Shown here: positions 1 to 5,705 of the stretch, piece by piece
How the letters are laid out: each line of letters opens with the position of its first letter
Position numbering within the stretch: the first letter of the stretch is position 1
Assembly (NCBI GenBank): GCA_047638695.1
Contig: JBLINY010000128.1
Location: 1-12,219 of the forward strand
DNA length: 12,219 bases
DNA from: JAHECQ01 sp047638695
Lineage (GTDB): Bacteria; Actinomycetota; Acidimicrobiia; Acidimicrobiales; SZUA-35
Reading direction: 5' to 3'
Notes under the pieces: model-generated
Seen by the model: only the letters and a program-made list of their open reading frames with translations
Database searches by the model: none
Told to the model about the DNA's origin: nothing
Translations under genes and position numbers: made by a program

Positions 1-1689
1 GTTCGGGGCCCGATTGTTCCGTCGCCACATGCCGCCGTATTCGCCGGTGAACGCGTGGTAGTTCTCGCCATTGCCGGGTTGCCAGTTACGAACGCCGTCC
101 TCGGCCCGACGCAACTCCATCGCTCCCGGCCAGTCGTCGCTGAACGCCACCCGCCAATAGAAGCCGTTGCCGCCCAGATAGATGAGACGACCGCCCTTAC
201 GCTGCCACGCTTCAAGCGCGTCGAGCATGGCCGTCGACCAATACTCGGGGTGGGAGCACGTGACGATGACTCGGTAGGGCTCGAGTGCGTCGAAGCCCTC
301 GGCGTGGACATCCTCGTCTCCGAGGATGTCATGGCCAATATCGAGATGTTGAAGGAAGGCGTTGATGTCGGTATCCGGCGTGAAGTTCCACCCGTCGGCG
401 CCAGGCCGCAAGTTCAGTACCGGCCGCAGTCGAGAGCTGAACATCACGCCGCTGCCATCGGGATGCTTCTCGTACATCGAACGACCGAGCTCGGGATGGG
501 CTCGGACGTACTCGTGCTCGGGCCGCAGCTTCGCCTTCTGGGCTATAAAGTCGGCCCCGTCGAACAGCATGCGATGGTTGGCGTAGGCCAAGTAGGTAGC
601 CGACGACATGAGCATGGCGACGTCGGCCGTCGGAGCATCAACGGCCGGTCGGACGAAGAACGGCACCCGATCCTCGCCGTGCTCGGACTCGATCTTGAAA
701 GCGTAGATGCCGCTCGGAAGGTCCGTTGGTAGGTCGAACGTTGCCGTGGCATCCCATCCAGCGTCGTAGAGATCGTCCTTGTGGAAGTGGGCGGCGTTCC
801 ATTGGCCGGGATCGTCGACCCATCGTTGGTGCGAACTGTCCCAGGACGGACCGGTGACGCCTCGAGTAGGAAGTTGCTGGAGGACGCCGTGGTAGTCGTT
901 GCCGCTTGTTTCGACGAGGCGGCGGGTCTCCATTTGCTGCGAGAAGTCCCATACGAGGGTCAAGCCATCAGCACGCAGACTGACCTCACCCAGTCGGCCG
1001 TCGAAGTCTCCGCCATCGGGGGTTCCGCCAAGAACCAACTCCACGAACGCCCAATTACCGCCCGGCACGCCGAACACGACCGGCTTCGGGATTGGCTCGA
1101 CAACATCGCGACCGGGCGAGGCCGATGCCTCGGTCGAAACCGTCGCGGTGATCCTTCCACCACTGAGGTCAACCGAAAGGTCGACGTGATACCACCGGCG
1201 ATTGGCCAAGGGCTCGGCTCGCAGCACTGAACGTTCGCCGTCGAGATCGGCAAAAAGCACACCGCCATCCAAGACGACCGCCACCCGGCCTTGGGTGGTC
1301 GTCAGCCAGACGAGCGTCTGCGGCTCCTTTGGTCGAGTGATCATTACGGCAAAGCGCAGCTGCACCTCGCCGCTGGCTGTGAGACCGGAGAGGTCTACGG
1401 TCGCCGAAGAACCGGGAACCAGTGGCTGTTCGGCCAGATCCACACGGGCTGGCAATGAGGTTTCGACCGCTTCCTCGTCGTATCCGGGACCATACGAAGT
1501 GGGGTCGCCACAATGCAGACGCACCAGCGACAGCTCGGCCGGGCCGGGCTTGTGGCTCGATGCCCGCAACACAATCGACTCGCCGGAGCGGAGTGACCAT
1601 GGCTCGCAATAGCCGGTAATCATCTTCGGGTCGTCGTTCTTCGGAGTGACCATGGCCCACTCTCGCATTCGGTCCGCGAACGGTGCCAT
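1..1689 (-). CDS. N,N-dimethylformamidase large-subunit-like amidohydrolase, partial (3' end beyond window)
   Basis: The 563 visible codons read open to the left edge; the family is about 760 residues, so roughly the last 200 are missing. The protein resembles the large (beta) subunit of N,N-dimethylformamidase, which hydrolyses the amide to dimethylamine and formate. Visible matches are an N-terminal ITGYCEPWS and GDPTSYGPGYDEE block, a LamG-like middle with RRWYHVDLSVD and VWDF, then TYLAYANHR, LNLRP, SHPEYW and YLGGNGFYW. The Paracoccus enzyme binds Fe(III) through two Tyr and one Glu (Y399, Y440, E521); by eye these align with Y369, Y406 and E482, and the nearby His with H480. The start is uncertain: ATG 1689 is used, but ATG 1668, ATG 1653 (GAGAG six bases upstream) or GTG 1743 (TAGGTC seven bases upstream) are possible. 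No small-subunit gene lies upstream. The fold assignment is firm; the substrate is unknown. Confidence 0.85.
   Translation of the reverse strand, partial: MAPFADRMREWAMVTPKNDDPKMITGYCEPWSLRSGESIVLRASSHKPGPAELSLVRLHCGDPTSYGPGYDEEAVETSLPARVDLAEQPLVPGSSATVDLSGLTASGEVQLRFAVMITRPKEPQTLVWLTTTQGRVAVVLDGGVLFADLDGERSVLRAEPLANRRWYHVDLSVDLSGGRITATVSTEASASPGRDVVEPIPKPVVFGVPGGNWAFVELVLGGTPDGGDFDGRLGEVSLRADGLTLVWDFSQQMETRRLVETSGNDYHGVLQQLPTRGVTGPSWDSSHQRWVDDPGQWNAAHFHKDDLYDAGWDATATFDLPTDLPSGIYAFKIESEHGEDRVPFFVRPAVDAPTADVAMLMSSATYLAYANHRMLFDGADFIAQKAKLRPEHEYVRAHPELGRSMYEKHPDGSGVMFSSRLRPVLNLRPGADGWNFTPDTDINAFLQHLDIGHDILGDEDVHAEGFDALEPYRVIVTCSHPEYWSTAMLDALEAWQRKGGRLIYLGGNGFYWRVAFSDDWPGAMELRRAEDGVRNWQPGNGENYHAFTGEYGGMWRRNNRAPN
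1589..1656. repeat. exact 15-bp direct repeat near the start of the DMFase-like gene
   Basis: CGGAGTGACCATGGC occurs at 1589-1603 and again at 1642-1656. The copies are 53 bp apart, which is not a multiple of three, so the gene reads them in different frames. The copy at 1642-1656 contains one of the candidate start codons (ATG 1653). Confidence 0.85.
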
Positions 1690-1750
1690 TGCCGTCGGCG
1701 TTTGCTTGGCTTTTCCATCGCTTCGACCCGAGTGAGTGCTCACTGGATTC

Positions 1751-1756
1751 GACCTA
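1751..1756 (-). promoter_or_regulatory. possible -10 box (TAGGTC) for the DMFase-like gene
   Basis: On the minus strand TAGGTC stands seven bases before an in-frame GTG at 1743. This would give a leaderless transcript starting near that GTG and add 18 residues to the DMFase-like protein. It resembles the TAG boxes of neighbouring genes, but it ends in C rather than the T of the TANNNT consensus. Weak. Confidence 0.3.
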
Positions 1757-1786
1757 TACGGCCGGGGAACGCAAAGGCACCGCTGC

Positions 1787-1792
1787 TAGAAC
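1787..1792 (+). promoter_or_regulatory. possible -10 box (TAGAAC) for the DUF3817 gene
   Basis: TAGAAC stands exactly six bases before the GTG start at 1799, and no Shine-Dalgarno is visible. The spacing matches the boxes at 3092-3097 and 3139-3144 and suggests a leaderless mRNA. The final C departs from TANNNT, so this is tentative. Confidence 0.35.
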
Positions 1793-1798
1793 CGGCGG

Positions 1799-2098
1799 GT
1801 GACTCGTTCGCTCGCATCTGTTCTTCCCCCACTACGCAGAATCTCCATCGTCGAAGCTGTCTCGTACCTTGTCTTGCTGATCGCCACGGTCGTGAAGCGC
1901 ATCGGGACGACCGAGTTGGGTGTCACGATTGTCGGGCCCATACACGGCGTCTTGTTTCTCGTGTACGCCGCCATGTTGCTGCGCGACTACAACGTCCTGG
2001 GCTGGACGCTCTGGAAGACCGTGGCTGCCATGGTGATCGGATCGCTTCCCCTGGGCGGGTTCTGGGTCGAGCGAAAGTGGCTGGCGACCCTGGCCTGA
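1799..2098 (+). CDS. DUF3817 domain integral membrane protein
   Basis: A 99-residue membrane protein of the DUF3817 family, which is common in actinobacteria and has no established function. Family signatures are visible: an N-terminal helix with the EAVSYLVLLIATVVKR pattern (residues about 18-34), the GPIHGVLFLVYAAMLL block (about 46-61) forming the second hydrophobic segment, and a C-terminal segment ending PLGGFWVERKWL. Three hydrophobic stretches predict a small inner-membrane protein. The start is a GTG with no clear ribosome-binding site and a TAGAAC box six bases upstream, so it may be translated from a leaderless transcript. It is divergent from the DMFase-like gene and converges on the nucleoside hydrolase, with only 30 bp between the two stop codons. 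Nothing links it functionally to its neighbours. Confidence 0.85.
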   Translation: MTRSLASVLPPLRRISIVEAVSYLVLLIATVVKRIGTTELGVTIVGPIHGVLFLVYAAMLLRDYNVLGWTLWKTVAAMVIGSLPLGGFWVERKWLATLA

Positions 2099-2128
2099 CC
2101 AGTTCGTTGCATTTGTTACGCACACCGG

Positions 2129-3085
2129 TCAGCCCAGCCGGCCGATGCGATCGACCAGCAGCGCGTAGAAACCATCGGCATCGATATCGCGCATCACCTG
2201 GCAGTTTGGTTTGCGCTGTGTGGCGCCCCACCAGTCGACAACGGTTGCTCCCATGCAGAGCTTTGACTCTGTTTCTACGGCGACGTTCACGTGGCGACCG
2301 GCAAACAGATCGGGCTGAAGCAGGTAGGCGACAACGCAGGGGTCGTGCAGCGGGCCGCCCTCCATCCCGTATCGCTCAATGTCGAAACGATGGTAGAAGT
2401 CGAGCATCCCGGCGACAGCATCGCCGGCCACGGTGCCCAGTGCCCGAAAGGCATCGATACGTGGGGGAGTGGAGATTGCCTTGTGGGTGACGTCCAGCGG
2501 CATCATCACCAGATCAATCCCGCTGTCGAACACAGCTTGGGCCGCTTGCGGGTCGACGTAGATGTTGAACTCGGCCATCGGGGTGATGTTTCCGCCCTCG
2601 AAGTGGCCACCGCCCATCAACACCAACTTCGGCACTCGTTCGACAATTGCTGGCTCGATCTCGAGCGCACGGGCGATGTTGGTGAGAGGTCCAAGAGTGC
2701 AGATCATCACGTCATCGGTGCTCATGACGGTGTCGACGATGAACTGCGCAGCTTGGTCGCCGGCGATCTCGGTGGTGGGCTCGGGGCGGTCGATCCCGTC
2801 GATGCCGGTTGGGCCATGAACGTGTTCGGCCGTGACCAACTTTCGTTGCAGCGGGGCGACCGCTCCCTGATGCACGGGCACGTCAGTACGTCCGGCCAGT
2901 TCGGTGAGCATGAGGCAGTTACGCGTCGTGTAATCGAGCGGCACGTTCCCCGCGACCGACGTGAGCGCCAACACCTCCAACTCGGACTCGTCGCTGCCCA
3001 TTGACAAAGCCGACCCGAAGGCCAAAAGAATGGCTACCGCGTCGTCCTGTCCCGGGTCGGTGTCGATGATGATCTTCTGAGTCAC
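2129..3085 (-). CDS. inosine/uridine-preferring nucleoside hydrolase family protein
   Basis: A 318-residue N-ribohydrolase of the IUNH family, which cleaves the N-glycosidic bond of ribonucleosides to ribose and free base in the cytoplasm. The calcium-binding signature DTDPGQDDA is at residues 8-16 (D10, D14 and D15 at the positions used in Crithidia IU-NH). T130 in CTLGPLTN, the LMGGG strand (156-160), N174 in MAEFNIYVDP and the catalytic-region H247-D248 in GGPLHDP are all present, so the enzyme looks active. Length is normal for the family. The start is GTG 3085, preceded by TAGAGT with a six-base gap and no Shine-Dalgarno, suggesting a leaderless mRNA. It is divergent from the first CoA-transferase with 65 bp between. 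Base preference (the rihA/rihB/rihC distinction) cannot be read from sequence alone, so no symbol is given. Pyrimidine or purine salvage, or release of a ribosylated catabolite, are both possible. Confidence 0.93.
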   Translation of the reverse strand: MTQKIIIDTDPGQDDAVAILLAFGSALSMGSDESELEVLALTSVAGNVPLDYTTRNCLMLTELAGRTDVPVHQGAVAPLQRKLVTAEHVHGPTGIDGIDRPEPTTEIAGDQAAQFIVDTVMSTDDVMICTLGPLTNIARALEIEPAIVERVPKLVLMGGGHFEGGNITPMAEFNIYVDPQAAQAVFDSGIDLVMMPLDVTHKAISTPPRIDAFRALGTVAGDAVAGMLDFYHRFDIERYGMEGGPLHDPCVVAYLLQPDLFAGRHVNVAVETESKLCMGATVVDWWGATQRKPNCQVMRDIDADGFYALLVDRIGRLG

Positions 3086-3091
3086 CCTGGG

Positions 3092-3097
3092 ACTCTA
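3092..3097 (-). promoter_or_regulatory. -10 box TAGAGT of the nucleoside hydrolase gene, leaderless type
   Basis: TAGAGT fits the actinobacterial TANNNT -10 consensus and lies six bases before the GTG start codon, so transcription would begin at or next to that codon. A -35 at the usual 17-base spacing would be TCGAAC at 3115-3120, a weak match. Confidence 0.5.
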
Positions 3098-3118
3098 CGA
3101 GGTCGTCCCCATTCGTTC

Positions 3119-3130
3119 GAGCGTTCGCTC
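3119..3130. promoter_or_regulatory. small palindrome between back-to-back promoters (possible operator)
   Basis: GAGCG-TT-CGCTC is a perfect inverted repeat. It sits where the presumed -35 regions of the divergent nucleoside hydrolase and CoA-transferase genes meet. Two CGTTCG direct repeats (3114-3119 and 3122-3127) overlap it. One regulator bound here could control both genes. No regulator gene is in the window. Confidence 0.3.
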
Positions 3131-3138
3131 CCAACCGC

Positions 3139-3144
3139 TAGGTT
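3139..3144 (+). promoter_or_regulatory. -10 box TAGGTT of the first CoA-transferase gene, leaderless type
   Basis: TAGGTT fits TANNNT and is six bases before the ATG at 3151. The AGG inside it could instead act as a weak ribosome-binding site with about eight bases of spacing; leaderless initiation is the simpler reading because the neighbouring divergent gene has the same arrangement. Confidence 0.5.
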
Positions 3145-3150
3145 CGATGG

Positions 3151-5580
3151 ATGCTCGACGGCCTGCGTGTTCTCGACTTCACCGATCACCGAGGTGATCT
3201 CGGCCCGTGGTTGCTGGGTCGTCTCGGTGCCGACGTCATCCGAATCGAGCCGCCAGCCGGATCGTCCACCCGGTCGGCCCCGCCGTTGCACAACGGCGTC
3301 AGCCTGCATTTCGCTTCTCACAACGACAACAAGCGATCGGTGGCGCTTGACCCGATGAACCCAACAGACTGCGACGTGCTGAAGCGACTTCTGGCGACAG
3401 TCGAGATCGTGTTCGAGTCCGGGGTCGAGGGATCGCTCGATGGCTACGGGATCGATCGCGACGCCTTGTTAGCCGCCAATCCTTCGGTGATACGGGTGCT
3501 TGTCACCGCGTTCGGCAGCGATGGGCCACGCGCCGGCGACCCGGCGACTGAGCTCACCATCGCCGCCCTCGGCGGGCCGGTCCGAATCCAGGGAGACCCT
3601 GGCCGAGCACCGGTCAAACACTCGCTACCCCAGGTCTGGCGCCATGCCGGAGCCGAGGCCGCTTTGGCCTCACTGGTAGCGAAGGCCAGACGAGACACCA
3701 CCGGTCAGCCACAATTTGTTGATGTCTCGGCTCAGTCGGTCATGACCTGGACCATGCTCAACGCCATGGAGGCGGCCCAGATACAGGGCTTCGACTTCGA
3801 TCGAGTGGGCGCCTCGCTGAACCTCTCGATGAAGGTGCCACTCCGTCACCCTGCCCTCGATGGATTTGTTGTGTTCGTGCCTCAGGGAGCCACGATCACC
3901 CCGCTTCTGCCCCTGATGATCGAGGACGGTGTGGTCGACGAGACGTGGTTGGAAGAGGACTGGGGCGACTTCGACCGCAAGATCATCGAAGGCGAGGCCA
4001 CCGTCGTCGGCTACGACGCCGCCATCGACGCCGTCGATCGCTTCTGCGAGCGTCGAACGAAACAAGAGCTGCTCGACCTTGGGATGGAGCTCGGAATAAC
4101 CATCGCTCCGGTCAACGATGTGGCCGATCTCTGTGCGTTCGAGCAGCTCGAGACTCGATCGTTCTGGCGTGACCACCCCCAGCTCGGGGTTCCTGGCCCA
4201 GGGCCGTTCGTCACCATCAATGGCGAACGCCCCGAGTACGAGCGCCACGTCGCCGACATCGGCGAACACAACGCTCAAGTGCTGCGCGAGCTCGATGAAC
4301 CGGCCGGTCGGGCTCCCAGCGGTGTGACGTCCAGTACTGACTCCAGCCTGCCCCTCGATGGACTGCCACTCGATGGACTGCCATTCGCTGGGCTAAAAGT
4401 GGCCGACTTCAGTTGGATCGGTGTTGGTCCCATCACAGCCAAAGCACTCGCCGATCACGGTGCGCAGGTCGTGCGAGTCGAATCGATCAACCGCATCGAT
4501 GGCCTTCGTGCTCAGCCGCCGTTCAAAGACGCCCAGTACGGTCTCAACCGGTCGAACTTCTTTGGAGCCTTCAATACGTCCAAGCAGTCGCTGACGGTCG
4601 ATCTCAAGACCGAGGCCGGCATCACCGTGGCAAGGCGACTGGTTGCCTGGGCCGACGTGATCATCGACAGTTTCACCCCTGGGGCCATGGACCGTCTTGG
4701 GCTCGGCGCAGAAGACATCCACGCCGTCAACCCGACGGCGATCACGGTCACAACGTCGTTGCTGGGTAGCGGTGGCCGCTACACCAACATGGCCGGGTAC
4801 GGCTATCACGCTGCCGCCCTCGCCGGGCACTTCGGTTTGGTCGGCTACGCCGATGTAGCTCCCGATGGACCGTGGCTGGCGTACACCGACACCATTGGCC
4901 CCCGATTCATCGCCCCGACGATCCTGGCTGCCCTCGAGCGTCGTGGCCGAACAGGGCAGGGGTGCCATATCGAGGCCGGCCAACTCGAGATAGCACTGCA
5001 GCTGATACAGCCCGAGCTGTTCGACTATCGCCTCAATGGTGTGGTGCCACAGCGCCTCGGCAACCGCGATCTTCACCTGGCCCCCCAGGGTGTCTACCCC
5101 TGCGCAGGCGACGATTGCTGGGTCGCCATCTCCGTGCCCGATGACGCCGCATGGCGTCGTTTCCGGCTTGCCCTCGACGACCCCACCTGGGCCAAGAGCG
5201 CCATGCTCGACCATGTTCACGGCCGTCAGTCGAACCATGATGCAATCGACACCGGTATCTCGGCCTGGACGATCAGCCGTACCGAAGATGAGGTCGAAGC
5301 CCTCCTGCTGGCTGCTGACGTGCCGGCTGCCAAGGTTGCACGCAGCAGCGACATGGCCGTGGACCCGCAGTACGTGCACCGCAGTTTTTACCACGTGCTC
5401 GATCATCCCGAGGGCGGCCCGACCGCCTATGCCGGACATCAGTATCGCATCGAGGGATACGACCATGGGCCCCGAAGCGCCGCACCCTTGCTGGGCGAAC
5501 ATACTTTTGAGATCCTCACCGAGCTTGGCTTCACGAGCGACGACATCGCCGAGTTCGCCGCCGCCGGTGCCCTCGAATAG
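3151..5580 (+). CDS. tandem (double-domain) CaiB/BaiF family CoA-transferase, N-terminal half lacking the catalytic Asp
   Basis: An 809-residue fusion of two class III (CaiB/BaiF) CoA-transferase domains, about residues 1-385 and 412-805, joined by a linker with three LPLDG-type repeats (400-414). Single-domain members are about 400 residues. Class III enzymes move CoA between carboxylic acids through an aspartyl-CoA intermediate. The second half keeps the motif carrying this residue (YTDTIGP, D580), followed by ILAALERRGRTGQG, and LGNRD and LGEHT further on. In the first half the matching stretch (SLPQVWRH, 158-165) has no Asp, so this half may be structural or bind substrate. Each half begins with the family GL(R/K)V signature and a GA(D/Q)V(I/V)R(I/V)E strand. 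The layout recalls DddD, the DMSP CoA-transferase, but the substrate is not identifiable. It appears monocistronic, divergent from the nucleoside hydrolase and ended by a shared terminator region. Confidence 0.9.
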   Translation: MLDGLRVLDFTDHRGDLGPWLLGRLGADVIRIEPPAGSSTRSAPPLHNGVSLHFASHNDNKRSVALDPMNPTDCDVLKRLLATVEIVFESGVEGSLDGYGIDRDALLAANPSVIRVLVTAFGSDGPRAGDPATELTIAALGGPVRIQGDPGRAPVKHSLPQVWRHAGAEAALASLVAKARRDTTGQPQFVDVSAQSVMTWTMLNAMEAAQIQGFDFDRVGASLNLSMKVPLRHPALDGFVVFVPQGATITPLLPLMIEDGVVDETWLEEDWGDFDRKIIEGEATVVGYDAAIDAVDRFCERRTKQELLDLGMELGITIAPVNDVADLCAFEQLETRSFWRDHPQLGVPGPGPFVTINGERPEYERHVADIGEHNAQVLRELDEPAGRAPSGVTSSTDSSLPLDGLPLDGLPFAGLKVADFSWIGVGPITAKALADHGAQVVRVESINRIDGLRAQPPFKDAQYGLNRSNFFGAFNTSKQSLTVDLKTEAGITVARRLVAWADVIIDSFTPGAMDRLGLGAEDIHAVNPTAITVTTSLLGSGGRYTNMAGYGYHAAALAGHFGLVGYADVAPDGPWLAYTDTIGPRFIAPTILAALERRGRTGQGCHIEAGQLEIALQLIQPELFDYRLNGVVPQRLGNRDLHLAPQGVYPCAGDDCWVAISVPDDAAWRRFRLALDDPTWAKSAMLDHVHGRQSNHDAIDTGISAWTISRTEDEVEALLLAADVPAAKVARSSDMAVDPQYVHRSFYHVLDHPEGGPTAYAGHQYRIEGYDHGPRSAAPLLGEHTFEILTELGFTSDDIAEFAAAGALE
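4348..4392 (+). repeat. three 15-bp tandem repeats encoding the interdomain linker LPLDG-LPLDG-LPFAG
   Basis: Units at 4348-4362, 4363-4377 and 4378-4392 read CTGCCCCTCGATGGA, CTGCCACTCGATGGA and CTGCCATTCGCTGGG. The first two differ at one base and the third has diverged. They stay in frame and extend the linker just before the second CaiB domain. The last unit runs into that domain's own GLKV start, so the repeat probably arose by duplicating the domain's first codons. Confidence 0.85.
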
Positions 5581-5631
5581 GCGTCCGTAGAACCCCCCGT
5601 TCCCAAAGCCAGCGTCGCCAAAAAGCAAAGA

Positions 5632-5668
5632 GCGGGGCTTAGCGACCGTAACGGTCGCTAAGCCCCGC
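5632..5668 (-). terminator. strong hairpin terminator between convergent genes
   Basis: A perfect 17-bp stem (arms 5632-5648 and 5652-5668) closes on a three-base loop. On the minus strand it follows the binding-protein gene by about 37 bases and is followed by TCTTTGCTTTTT (run of five T at 5620-5624), which fits Rho-independent termination of that gene. Reading on the plus strand there is no T run after the stem, but the hairpin may still stop or stabilise the CoA-transferase transcript. Confidence 0.85.
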
Positions 5669-5669
5669 A

Positions 5670-5705
5670 AAGTATTGCAGGATTACTAGCTATTGCTGGA
5701 TTACT
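5670..5705 (-). repeat. 18-bp imperfect tandem duplication after the binding-protein stop codon
   Basis: On the minus strand AGTAATCCAGCAATA (5691-5705) is repeated as AGTAATCCTGCAATA (5673-5687), an 18-base period with one mismatch in 15. The first copy overlaps the last base of the TAA stop. It looks like a small slippage duplication in the 3' untranslated region. Confidence 0.7.

Noticed and set aside
55..1612. Several plus-strand open frames (225, 149 and 136 codons) at the left end
   Set aside because: They are antisense to the DMFase-like gene, whose iron-ligand and fold motifs are clear. Their products are low-complexity and resemble no family.
2095..2132. CTGACC ... GGTCAG inverted repeat between the DUF3817 and nucleoside hydrolase stop codons as a terminator
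   Set aside because: Arms of six bases with a 26-base loop and no T run are too weak to call.
4393..5670. A 425-codon open frame on the minus strand opposite the first CoA-transferase
   Set aside because: It is antisense to a domain with clear CaiB signatures, runs through the terminator hairpin and shows no recognisable family motif. Long antisense frames are expected in GC-rich DNA.
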